From contig CAVPSU010000001.1 of the NCBI GenBank assembly GCA_963708715.1, positions 1,488,001 to 1,552,000 of the forward strand: 64,000 nt of DNA. Reading direction: 5' to 3'. The notes below the pieces were generated by a model, which did not search any database, was not told the DNA's origin, and saw nothing but the letters and a program-made list of their open reading frames with translations. Positions 35,510 through 43,919 of the stretch are shown one piece after another. The stretch comes from DAIOEK01 sp963708715. GTDB lineage: Bacteria; Chloroflexota; Anaerolineae; Anaerolineales; Anaerolineaceae. The position numbers and the translations under genes were made by a program. Position 1 is the stretch's first letter, and every line of letters starts with the position of its first letter.

Positions 35510-37930
35510 ATGCATGATTGGCGGATCAATTTCTATGCTACCACCCTGCTAATTTCCACGATCCTCTGTTTGGTGGTCTTTGCTCTTCTTTGGAAACGGA
35601 GAAAGATAGCAGGCGCTTTAGAATTATCGTTGCTAATGGCATCTGTTGCGTTATGGGCAGCCACTACTGCTGGTGAAACCACTGCCGTAACGTTAGAAGG
35701 AAAAATCTTCTGGTCGAAAGTTGCCTATATTGGTATCGTAAGCGCAGCGCCCTTCTTCTTTCTATTTGCCCTCCGATATACATCCATGATGAGAAAGCAT
35801 TCAAGATGGATCTCAGCGGGCGTCTGGATCATTCCTATCATCATTTTAATCCTCACGTTTACGAATGAAAACCATCGTCTCATCTGGTCAGGATTCGAAT
35901 GGGTCTCAGGAACAACGATCTTGATCTATCACCATGGTATTGGATTCTTCGTCAACATCCTCTACATCTACTTATTGGTTTCCATCGCCACCGGGGTTTT
36001 GGTCATAAATGCTATTCGAAATCGATATGTGTACCGGAAACAATCCATCACATTGCTGATAGGGGTACCCATCCCAATTATCTGGAATATTTTATATGTA
36101 CTGGGTTTAAGTCCTGTAAAAGAAATGGATCTCACCCCGGTTGCTTTTGCACTCACCGGACTAATTATTGCCTGGGGGATCTTCAAAACGAGGCTGTTTG
36201 ACCTGTCTCCCATGGATAGCGAATTCGTTATTGAAAACCTCGGAGATGGTGTTGTAATTCTGGATTCTCAGAACAGAATTGTCGAGATCAACCCAGCCGC
36301 GCAAGATCTGTTTGATGTGACTCCTAAGGCATCCATCGGAAATGACCTGTTCGAAATTATCCCGCTCCTGAGGCACCGCTATATTCAAGAAGAACAAAAT
36401 GTTCCCCTGACCGCAGAGTTGGAGATAATCTCTGGATCACGTTATCTGGAATTCCAATGTCATAAGCTATTTAACAAAAATAGAATATATATTGGGCAGG
36501 CAATCATCGTTCGGGATATCACCACCCGAAAGATGGCTGAAATTGGATTAAGAGAGAGCGAACAAAGGTATCAGGAATTGATCGAGCAGGCAGCTTTACC
36601 GGTCATCATTGTCGATCAGCGATCATTGGAAATACTATTCTATAACCGGCGGGTAAGTTCCTTGCTTGACATCAATAACCGATTTACCCGCGGATTTAAA
36701 ATAGAGAAATATTTCCTGGATAAATATGATATCCAGAAAATATTTAAACACCTCAAGCAACATGGATTATTATCGGATTATGAAGCTCAGATGATCACAC
36801 AGGTTGGACGGGAAATCTGGGTTGTTATCTCTGCCAATCTGACCCATTACGAGAATCGGCAATGCTTGTTCTTATCATTCAACGATATAACTCAGCGTAA
36901 AGAAGTGGAAAATTCAGAAAAACAGGAACGGATTTTCGCGGAAGCTTTGAGTGGAAGTATCTCTGCTTTGAGTAGCACCTTAAACTTTGAAGAGGTACTG
37001 GATCGAATTTTGATAAACTTGGAAAAAGTCATCCCGAATAATCACGCAAATATAATGTTGGTTGGAGAAGATGGGGTCGCGAAGATCGTACGAGCACGTG
37101 GGTATGATGCAGAGTTATTGGAAAAATTAGTATCACAAGTACATTTAAACGTCTCTGAAACCCCCACACTTCATCGTATGGCCACCACTGGTGCGCCCGT
37201 TATTGTTATGGATACGAAAACTGACCCGATCTGGATTCAGAGGATTTCCTCTTCATGGATCAGATCCTACCTGGGTGCACCCATTCATGTGAAGGGGGAG
37301 GTGGTCGGATATATCAATCTCGATAGCGATCAGGCGAATATGTATAACCGAATCCATACCGAGAGATTGGAACTATTTGCCAGGCAAGCGGCTATCGCGG
37401 TCGAGAACGCCCGTCTGTTCGAGAGAGTAGAACAGATGGCAATTGTAGATGATCTAACCGGACTGTTTAATCGGCATCATCTATTCGAATTAGGCGAGCG
37501 AGAATTTGAACGATATAAACGACATGAAAATTCACTCTCTCTAATTTATATGGATCTGGACCACTTCAAAGATGTAAATGATCGCTACGGACATGCAACA
37601 GGTGATCGGGTATTACAGAATGTTGCATCCATACTGGGGAGCTCCCTTAGGAAGATGGATATTGCGGGAAGAATTGGGGGAGAAGAATTCTTATTGCTCC
37701 TCCCAGAAACAGATATGGAACGAGCATTATTGGTTGCCGAGCGGATTCGAAAAAATATCGCGGAGACAAAAACCCAGGTCAATGATGTTGACATATCCAT
37801 TACAGCCAGTCTGGGCGTGATCACCATGTCTGACCAGTACTCATCTCTTCAAGCGTTGATCTCTGCCGTAGATCAGTCAATGTATCAGGCAAAAGTCGAT
37901 GGAAGAAACCGAGTCTTTGACTCACCCTAA
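35510..37930 (+). CDS. Membrane diguanylate cyclase (7TM-PAS-PAS-GAF-GGDEF)
   Basis: 806-aa c-di-GMP synthase. N-terminal 7TM sensor of the histidine-kinase 7TM type (about 1-235; NENHRLIW is typical of it), PAS (about 240-350: DGVVILDSQNRIVEINPAAQDLF), PAS (about 355-470), GAF (about 490-640: GAPIHVKGEVVGYINLDS), GGDEF (about 645-805). The cyclase signature is GGEEF (GRIGGEEFLLLLPE), with DDLTGLFNRHH and DHFKDVNDRYGHATGDRVL intact, so it should be active. No I-site RxxD immediately before GGEEF is seen. GGAGAG before ATG. Opposes the HD-GYP protein in function. Confidence 0.9.
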   Translation: MHDWRINFYATTLLISTILCLVVFALLWKRRKIAGALELSLLMASVALWAATTAGETTAVTLEGKIFWSKVAYIGIVSAAPFFFLFALRYTSMMRKHSRWISAGVWIIPIIILILTFTNENHRLIWSGFEWVSGTTILIYHHGIGFFVNILYIYLLVSIATGVLVINAIRNRYVYRKQSITLLIGVPIPIIWNILYVLGLSPVKEMDLTPVAFALTGLIIAWGIFKTRLFDLSPMDSEFVIENLGDGVVILDSQNRIVEINPAAQDLFDVTPKASIGNDLFEIIPLLRHRYIQEEQNVPLTAELEIISGSRYLEFQCHKLFNKNRIYIGQAIIVRDITTRKMAEIGLRESEQRYQELIEQAALPVIIVDQRSLEILFYNRRVSSLLDINNRFTRGFKIEKYFLDKYDIQKIFKHLKQHGLLSDYEAQMITQVGREIWVVISANLTHYENRQCLFLSFNDITQRKEVENSEKQERIFAEALSGSISALSSTLNFEEVLDRILINLEKVIPNNHANIMLVGEDGVAKIVRARGYDAELLEKLVSQVHLNVSETPTLHRMATTGAPVIVMDTKTDPIWIQRISSSWIRSYLGAPIHVKGEVVGYINLDSDQANMYNRIHTERLELFARQAAIAVENARLFERVEQMAIVDDLTGLFNRHHLFELGEREFERYKRHENSLSLIYMDLDHFKDVNDRYGHATGDRVLQNVASILGSSLRKMDIAGRIGGEEFLLLLPETDMERALLVAERIRKNIAETKTQVNDVDISITASLGVITMSDQYSSLQALISAVDQSMYQAKVDGRNRVFDSP

Positions 37931-37997
37931 TCAATTCATCTCATAATTTAGTATTGCGTGCATGATGCCGAATGTATAATTGCTAATGAGGTATGGG

Positions 37998-38385
37998 ATG
38001 GTTGAGAAATCCATTTTTCAAAAAATGTTTATCAAAACAGGAATGAAAATCCTGGTGATCGATCTTCCAGATGAACTTGTTTCGCTATATTCCACGATGC
38101 CTCCAGAGATCATTCAAGTACAAATTCCTGAGGATAATCTGGATGTCATCCATATATTTGTCCACAACCAGGCTGAATTTGAAACCCAATTGATCAAGTA
38201 TGAGCCTTACCTGAAGAAAGACGGCTCTATTTTGGATTTGTTACTCAAAACTCACGTCAACCCTCAAATCGGATATTCACCGTGACACCATTTGGAAATT
38301 TGCCGGCAATTACCACTTTAGATCAGTTGCATCAATTTCCATCAATGATGCCTGGAGCGCGATTCGATTAATACGAGACAGTTAA
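37998..38385 (+). pseudogene. DUF3052-family gene with one frameshift
   Basis: ATG 37998 with GAGG six bases upstream. First frame: MVEKSIFQKMFIKTGMKILV, DVIHIFVHNQAEFETQL, EPYLKKDGS, as in the DUF3052 family. Near 38224 the family pattern moves one base: LFWICYSKLTSTLKSD, RDTIWKFAG and DAWSAIRLIR, closing at the TAA 38383-38385. Without the shift the frame ends at 38285 with unrelated residues. The repaired product would be about 129 aa, normal for DUF3052 (unknown function, SAM-fold-like). Real mutation or sequence error. Confidence 0.7.
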
Positions 38386-38401
38386 GGAAACCTAGCCATC
38401 T

Positions 38402-39439
38402 ATGACCACCTACTCTGAGATATTTGAACAACCGGCAGTCCTGCAAAAACTTCTACGAACCCAGCGTTTAAAAGTAGAAGAGATCGCAGCAGAAATTGTC
38501 AAGCGAGACATCAACTATGTGTTTCTGGTTGCCAGGGGCACCTCTGACAATGCAGGCAGATATGCAAATTACTTATGGGGAGCACATAACCAGATTCCCA
38601 TGGCTCTAGCCACACCATCGCTATTTACAATTTACGAACAGCCACCCACACTACGGAATGCGCTAATCGTATCCATCTCTCAATCCGGAAAATCTCCCGA
38701 CTTGATCAGTGTGGTGAAAGAAGGGCGTAGACAGGGTTGTCCAACATTATCCATTACCAATGCACCCGATTCTCCGCTTGCGGAAGCCTCGGATTTTGTT
38801 TTGGATATCTGTGCCGATATCGAAATTGCAACGGCAGCGACCAAAAGTTATACCGCGGAATTGATGGCGGTCGCCATGATATCAGCCGCTTTGTCCGGTG
38901 AACCCCAACGGTGGCAGGAATTGGAAAAGGTGAGCGGTTGGGCGGAACAGGTACTAAGGCAGGACGAGATGATCTCGCGACAGTCGCTTCGGTATCGTTA
39001 TATGCAGCGATGTGTTTCCCTGGGACGGGGATTTAATTACTGTACTGCGTTCGAATGGGCGCTCAAAATGAAAGAGATGGCGTATGTCGCGGCTGAACCT
39101 TATTCCACGGCAGATTTTCTGCATGGACCCATCGCCCTGGTTGAACAGGGATTTCCGGTGATGGCAGTCGCTCCCTCAGGAAAAGTATTCAAGACCATCC
39201 GTGATCCGCTCAAGCAAATGATCGAAAAATACAAAGTAGAGTTGGCGGTCATATCAGACAATCAGGAGCTACTGGATATGGCTCAGATGCCTATTCCTTT
39301 GCCTGCGGGCATTCCGGAATGGGTATCCCCGATCATTTCCATCATTCCCGGACAGTTGTTCGCCTATCATTTGACCCGCCATCGTGGAATTAATCCGGAA
39401 TTGCCGCGAATTATTACCAAAATTACTGAAACGAATTAA
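38402..39439 (+). CDS. Double-SIS sugar-phosphate isomerase/deaminase (GlmS-C-like)
   Basis: 345 aa with two SIS domains (about 25-165, 195-330), like the isomerase half of GlmS and NagB-II/FrlB-type deglycases but without a glutaminase domain. FLVARGTSDNAGRYANYL, SISQSGKSPDLISV (phosphate-binding Ser), TAATKSYTAELMA, ERG-like LGRGFNYCTAFEWALKMKE, AEPYSTADFLHGP, and the closing HRGINPELPRIITKIT are all seen. It probably deaminates or isomerises an amino-sugar phosphate in the cytoplasm. It starts 16 bp after the DUF3052 remnant. Confidence 0.87.
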   Translation: MTTYSEIFEQPAVLQKLLRTQRLKVEEIAAEIVKRDINYVFLVARGTSDNAGRYANYLWGAHNQIPMALATPSLFTIYEQPPTLRNALIVSISQSGKSPDLISVVKEGRRQGCPTLSITNAPDSPLAEASDFVLDICADIEIATAATKSYTAELMAVAMISAALSGEPQRWQELEKVSGWAEQVLRQDEMISRQSLRYRYMQRCVSLGRGFNYCTAFEWALKMKEMAYVAAEPYSTADFLHGPIALVEQGFPVMAVAPSGKVFKTIRDPLKQMIEKYKVELAVISDNQELLDMAQMPIPLPAGIPEWVSPIISIIPGQLFAYHLTRHRGINPELPRIITKITETN

Positions 39440-39463
39440 TATTTGTCCGATTGAGGTGTGCCC

Positions 39464-40318
39464 ATGCCAGAAATTGCCATCATCACCGACTCAACTTGCG
39501 ATATACCGCAACCCTACCTGGAACAATATGATATTCAAGTAGTTCCGCACACAATCGTCTGGGGCGATGCTCAGTATCTTGATCGGGTGGATATTCAACC
39601 CGAAGAGTTTTACCATCGAATCGAAACTCAAAAAACCATTCCAACCACATCCCAGGCGACCGAGGTCCAATTCCTTCGTGCGTATAATGATGTAGTCTCG
39701 CGCGGGTATCAGCAGATCATTGTTATCACCCTATCCAACCGGCTAAGCGGAGCCATCCAGTCCGCCCAGAACGCAGCGAAATTAGTTCAAATACCCATCC
39801 ATATCATCGATTCGCTGGGGGTTACCATGGGATTAGGATGGCAGGTGCTGGCTGCGGCACGGCTAAGGGAAATGGGTGGGACAGTGCAGGATATCCTGGC
39901 CAAAGTCCACGAAGTTCGAAAATCCATCTCGTTATATGTGGGCATGGATACTGTGGAATTTGTCCGACGGGGGGGCAGGATCGGTGACGCGGTACGGCTG
40001 ATCGGGATGATGATGAATATCAAACCGGTTGTCCGGGTCAATAATGTTAAGGGACTGGTTGAAGAAGTTGGTCTTGCCCGGACGTACCAGAAAGCGGTCG
40101 AGTTGATGTATTCCAAATTCTTTGAAACGGTGGATCTGTCAAAGAATCTGCATATTGCCGTCTTACATGGGAATGCTTATGATGAAGCGGAGAAACTGGT
40201 GGAGCGAATCCGGGATGAGTTTCACCCGGTCGAGATCCTCTCCAGTATCACGGGACCTGTCCTGGGGATCAACACCGGGCCGAGAGCCCTGGCTTTAGCC
40301 GGGTACGTGGAAGAATAG
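39464..40318 (+). CDS. DegV-family fatty-acid-binding protein
   Basis: 284 aa. DegV/FakB proteins hold a fatty acid for phosphorylation by FakA. IAIITDSTCDIPQPYLEQY, a TTSQAT segment (family TSQPS: the fatty-acid carboxylate Ser/Thr), LSNRLSGAIQSA, IIDSLGVTMGLGW and FVRRGGRIGDAVRL are characteristic. ATG 39464 preferred over GTG 39458 by distance to GAGG. No FakA/DhaK gene is in the window. Located 24 bp after the SIS gene, possibly one transcript. Confidence 0.9.
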   Translation: MPEIAIITDSTCDIPQPYLEQYDIQVVPHTIVWGDAQYLDRVDIQPEEFYHRIETQKTIPTTSQATEVQFLRAYNDVVSRGYQQIIVITLSNRLSGAIQSAQNAAKLVQIPIHIIDSLGVTMGLGWQVLAAARLREMGGTVQDILAKVHEVRKSISLYVGMDTVEFVRRGGRIGDAVRLIGMMMNIKPVVRVNNVKGLVEEVGLARTYQKAVELMYSKFFETVDLSKNLHIAVLHGNAYDEAEKLVERIRDEFHPVEILSSITGPVLGINTGPRALALAGYVEE

Positions 40319-40429
40319 GAAAATGAACCTCGATCATTTCGGTTCTCAAGGTATCTTAAGGATTCGTTGCTATACTATATATATGGGTATTTGCTGACAG
40401 ACCAATAACGATTCAAAAAGCACTGATAC

Positions 40430-40450
40430 ATGCCGCCCATAAGGCGGCAT
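40430..40450 (+). terminator. Stem-loop between DegV and CBS genes
   Basis: ATGCCGCC-CATAA-GGCGGCAT, an 8-bp perfect stem followed by TCGTGTT. Weak T-run; it ends 18 bp before the CBS gene and could be either a terminator of the DegV unit or a leader structure. Confidence 0.5.
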
Positions 40451-40468
40451 TCGTGTTAAAGAGGTACT

Positions 40469-40903
40469 ATGTTAGGACACATATCGGAGATAGTACAGAA
40501 GAAGGGGAGTCATATCTGGTCGATTCACCCCGAGGAATCCGTCTATCGGGGATTGGAGATCATGGCGCAGAAGGATATTGGCTTTCTCCTGGTGGTCAAA
40601 GACCGGAAGCTGGTTGGAGTGGTCTCGGAACGGGATTTTGCCCGAAAGGTCGTCCTGGTTGGAAAAGCATCCAAAACCACATCAATCAGTGAAATAATGT
40701 CAACTGAAATATTTTTCGTCACACCGAAACAGACATTCGAAGAAGCCATGCTGCTGATGAGCTCACACCATATTCGTCATCTCCCAGTTATGGAAAGCGA
40801 AAAGATCATGGGCGTGATCTCGATGACAGATGTGGTTCAAGCCTGCCTCGGCAATCAAATGGAGACGATTCAATTCCTCTCTGATACAGCTTTGGATAGA
40901 TAA
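40469..40903 (+). CDS. CBS-domain pair protein
   Basis: 144 aa consisting of two CBS motifs (about 8-65 and 75-135): ESVYRGLEIMAQKDIGFLLVV, LVGVVSERDFARKVVL, TFEEAMLLMSSHHIRHLPVM, KIMGVISMTDVVQACLG. Such stand-alone Bateman modules bind adenine nucleotides or SAM and regulate other proteins. GAGG before ATG. Target unknown. Confidence 0.88.
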   Translation: MLGHISEIVQKKGSHIWSIHPEESVYRGLEIMAQKDIGFLLVVKDRKLVGVVSERDFARKVVLVGKASKTTSISEIMSTEIFFVTPKQTFEEAMLLMSSHHIRHLPVMESEKIMGVISMTDVVQACLGNQMETIQFLSDTALDR

Positions 40904-41023
40904 GACCAGACCGGATTCACCTCCTTCCATGTCTGACATAAACCAATCGTCGGGCGCAAAAGTCAGATATGAATTTGTTGTGAAGGTTATGAGCACGATC
41001 TAGGGGTGTTTTTCGCTGGATGC

Positions 41024-41035
41024 TATAATTTTTGC
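41024..41035 (+). promoter_or_regulatory. Extended -10 box 6 nt before response-regulator start
   Basis: TGCTATAAT (extended -10, box at 41024-41029) is followed by six bases and then ATG 41036. No Shine-Dalgarno sequence, so a leaderless transcript is predicted. Confidence 0.65.
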
Positions 41036-41731
41036 ATGGCAACCATATTAATCATTGAAGATGAACCTGAACTCGTCAAAGTAATCCAATCTTACCTTGA
41101 GAAAGCCGGGTTTCAAGTCTTATCAGCCGGGCGAGGCAATACCGGACTTTCCTTATGGGAAAGCCACCAACCCGACCTGGTCATTCTGGATCTAAACCTG
41201 CCCGGTATGGATGGGTTGGACGTGGCAAGGGCGATCCGGAAGACAAAGGATACCCCCATCATCATTCTCACGGCGCGGGTGGAAGAACCTGACCGCCTGG
41301 TCGGTCTCGAACTGGGGGCGGATGATTATGTGACCAAACCATTTTCACCGCGTGAAGTGGTAGCCCGCGTGAAAGCGGTTTTACGGCGGGTGAACCAATC
41401 TGAACGGATCGCACAGACGATCAATTTCGGGAGAATGAAGATCGATCTCGATAGTCATGAGGTGACCCGCGACGGCGAACTTGTTGAACTCACCCCGACC
41501 GAATTTTCTCTCCTGTCAGTGTTGATGGCTCATCCCGGAAGAGTTTATACCCGAATGCAATTACTGGAAGCGACCCAGGGTATTTCTTACGAAGGGTATG
41601 AACGGACCATTGACGCGCATATCAAGAATCTTCGGGCGAAAGTGGAAACGAATTCCCACGAACCGGAGCTTATTGAAACAGTTTTCGGGCTGGGCTACAG
41701 GTTCCGGCGGCTCGAGAATGGTCTAAAATGA
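41036..41731 (+). CDS. OmpR/PhoB-type response regulator
   Basis: 231 aa. Receiver domain with acidic pair EDEP, phospho-acceptor in DLVILDLNLPGMDGLDV, Thr in IIILTARV and Lys in YVTKPFSPRE; then a winged-helix DNA-binding domain (about 130-230: GELVELTPTEFSLLSVLMAHPGRV; DAHIKNLRAKVE; VFGLGYRF). ATG 41036 follows the -10 box directly; the upstream extension has no support. The stop overlaps the kinase start by 4 nt. Confidence 0.94.
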   Translation: MATILIIEDEPELVKVIQSYLEKAGFQVLSAGRGNTGLSLWESHQPDLVILDLNLPGMDGLDVARAIRKTKDTPIIILTARVEEPDRLVGLELGADDYVTKPFSPREVVARVKAVLRRVNQSERIAQTINFGRMKIDLDSHEVTRDGELVELTPTEFSLLSVLMAHPGRVYTRMQLLEATQGISYEGYERTIDAHIKNLRAKVETNSHEPELIETVFGLGYRFRRLENGLK

Positions 41732-43107
41732 GGATCCGATTGGTCTTCGCCATGCTATTGGTGGTGGTGGTCACCGTTCTCAGCATGGGTGGCTTCGCCG
41801 CCATCGCATCCTCGCGAGAGGTGACTCGTTACGTTTCACGCGGTGGGATGATGGGCTTGAACGATCTGGTATCCAACCTGGAAGCCTATTACCAGCAATT
41901 TGATACCTGGCAAGGCGCGGAGGTCTTACTCATTGACCATGTGAAAATGGGTGGTCAAAACCGGATGGGCATGGGTACCGGTCCTCAGGCGAACAATGCC
42001 CCCACCCACCTGATCCTGTCTGATGGTAGCGGAACGATCCTGATCAATACGCTGCCCCAGGACAACAGGGTTAAATTGACCAGGTTGGAGCTTATTCGGG
42101 CGATTCCCCTGAACGGGCGCGATGGTAAGATCGTCGGTTATCTGTATACGGAAAACCTGTCCACTTACCAACCCGAACTGTTGCGACCATTGATCCAAAG
42201 ACTGAATGCGGCGGCAGTCAGAGCGGGTTTGATCGGTGGCGGTATTGCCCTCTTGTTAGCCATGCTGCTGGGATACTGGTTCATGAAACCGGTGATGGCG
42301 CTCTCGAAGGCAGCCGCCGCCCTGGGAAAGGGCGATCTCAGCCAGCGGGTCCCAGCCTCAGGAGGGGATGAACTGGCTCAATTGGGTAAAGCCTTCAACG
42401 ATATGGGAGCATCCCTTCAGCAAGCAGAGCAGATCCGCAAGAACATGACCGCGGATATTGCTCACGAATTGCGTACACCACTCTCAGTACAGCGGGCAGC
42501 CGTGGAAGCGATGCTGGATGAGGTGTACCCGGTCAACCGGGAAACACTCGAGCCACTGCTGGAGCAGAATTTATTGCTGACCCGGCTGGTGGATGACCTG
42601 CGCCTTTTAGCCCTGGCTGATGCAGGGGAGCTCCAGCTGGAAATGGTGGATGCCAATCTGGCGGGAATCGCAGAGCGGGTGGTAGGACGGTTTCAATCGC
42701 GGGCAGGGCTGGATCAAATCGATGTTCGCTTCAATAGCCAGACAGACATTCCCCTTACACAGGCTGATCCGATCCGGGTCGAGCAGATCCTGACTAACTT
42801 GATCGGTAACGCGTTGAAGTTCACACCAATCGATGGCAGGGTGAGTGTGGATGTGACCAGCTCCACAGCAACCATTGAAGTAAAGATCGTAGATAGTGGT
42901 CCGGGTATCCCGGACGATTCGCTGCCATACATCTTTGACCGATTTTACCGGGTGGACAAGAGCCGCAGCCGAGAAGAAGGCGGTAGCGGGCTGGGGCTGG
43001 CTATCGCCAAGCAATTAGCGCGGGCACAAGGCGGGGATATCTACGCACAAAATCTACCGGAAGGCGGAGCCGCTTTCACTTTCCAGATGCCAATCAGGCA
43101 CGGATAA
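41728..43107 (+). CDS. HAMP-containing sensor histidine kinase
   Basis: 459 aa. TM1 (about 5-27), extracytoplasmic domain (28-165) containing a Met/Gly/Asn-rich stretch (KMGGQNRMGMGTG), TM2 (166-186), HAMP (187-240), HisKA with ADIAHELRTPLSVQRA (phospho-His), and HATPase with NLIGNALKF, DSGPGIPDD and GGSGLGLAIAKQLA. Works with the response regulator to which it is coupled by ATGA overlap. The Met-rich sensor loop could bind copper or another soft metal, but this is only a guess. A hairpin follows. Confidence 0.93.
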   Translation: MRIRLVFAMLLVVVVTVLSMGGFAAIASSREVTRYVSRGGMMGLNDLVSNLEAYYQQFDTWQGAEVLLIDHVKMGGQNRMGMGTGPQANNAPTHLILSDGSGTILINTLPQDNRVKLTRLELIRAIPLNGRDGKIVGYLYTENLSTYQPELLRPLIQRLNAAAVRAGLIGGGIALLLAMLLGYWFMKPVMALSKAAAALGKGDLSQRVPASGGDELAQLGKAFNDMGASLQQAEQIRKNMTADIAHELRTPLSVQRAAVEAMLDEVYPVNRETLEPLLEQNLLLTRLVDDLRLLALADAGELQLEMVDANLAGIAERVVGRFQSRAGLDQIDVRFNSQTDIPLTQADPIRVEQILTNLIGNALKFTPIDGRVSVDVTSSTATIEVKIVDSGPGIPDDSLPYIFDRFYRVDKSRSREEGGSGLGLAIAKQLARAQGGDIYAQNLPEGGAAFTFQMPIRHG

Positions 43108-43116
43108 TCTATCTAC

Positions 43117-43145
43117 TGAAAAAGCAGGGCTATTTCAGCCCTGCT
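43117..43145 (-). terminator. Terminator of the bacterioferritin gene
   Basis: Stem AGCAGGGCT-ATTTC-AGCCCTGCT (9 bp) with an A-run on its left that is a T-run on the minus strand. It also lies just after the kinase stop and may serve both. Confidence 0.75.
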
Positions 43146-43178
43146 ATGGTGGCGATGCTTGATCAGGGGAAGCAACAC

Positions 43179-43646
43179 TTACCCGAGTTGCTCCACCAGA
43201 TAATTTTGAATGCCCATCTGAGCGATCTGATCTAATTGGGCTTCAAGCCAGTCGAGGTGCCGCTCTTCGTCCTTGAGGGTGGATTCGAACAATTCGCGGG
43301 ATCCGTTATCCCCCTGTTCAACGCATAATTTGATGGCGGCGTTATAAGCAGCAATGGCTCGCACTTCCGCAGCGAGATCATACTTGAGCTGGGCGTGTAC
43401 ATCCGCCCCAATGGAAATTACGTTGAGCTTGCTGACGGTGGGGCTGCCATTCAAGAACAGGATGCGGTCGATCAGCGATTCGGCATGTTTCATTTCTTCG
43501 ATGGCACGCTTCTCGATCAGCCCGTGCAGTTTTTCATAGCCCCAGTTCCCGCACATGCCAGCATGCACCATATACTGGTTGACGGCGGTCAATTCATCGG
43601 CAAGCTGTTCATTCAGCACTTTCAATACGAGTTCAGACCCTTTCAT
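43179..43646 (-). CDS. bfr: Bacterioferritin
   Basis: 155-aa iron-storage subunit of a 24-mer. The di-iron ferroxidase ligands fall at the standard positions: E18, E51, H54, E94, E127 and H130. Met52 (EEMKHAE), the axial ligand of the intersubunit haem, is present, so this is a true haem bacterioferritin. GGGAGG precedes the ATG. It stores Fe3+ and detoxifies H2O2. Monocistronic with its own terminator. Confidence 0.95.
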   Translation of the reverse strand: MKGSELVLKVLNEQLADELTAVNQYMVHAGMCGNWGYEKLHGLIEKRAIEEMKHAESLIDRILFLNGSPTVSKLNVISIGADVHAQLKYDLAAEVRAIAAYNAAIKLCVEQGDNGSRELFESTLKDEERHLDWLEAQLDQIAQMGIQNYLVEQLG

Positions 43647-43858
43647 AGATACCTCCCAATACTCTTGTCTTGTTTCGTTATGAAATGAGATTTATTCGAA
43701 AATAAAAATAAATCACTCACTCTTTATTCCAATCCTAATTATATAGAGAAGACCCGGCGTTATCAACCTGTCAGAAGTGACAAATTCTATAATTGATTTT
43801 TTTTGTTTCGTAAATAATTCGCGAGTATTGCTGGATAGGCGGTTTGGGAAGACGCATA

Positions 43859-43887
43859 TGGGGTTGTCCCACTTCGGGACAACCCCA
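43859..43887 (-). terminator. Hairpin downstream of the first giant beta-helix gene
   Basis: A 12-bp perfect stem (TGGGGTTGTCCC and complement) around ACTTC, 33 bp after the stop of the minus-strand gene. A T-run is absent, so termination is likely but not certain. Confidence 0.6.
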
Positions 43888-43919
43888 CTGAGCAAGTATT
43901 ATTTTAGACCTAATTTAGG

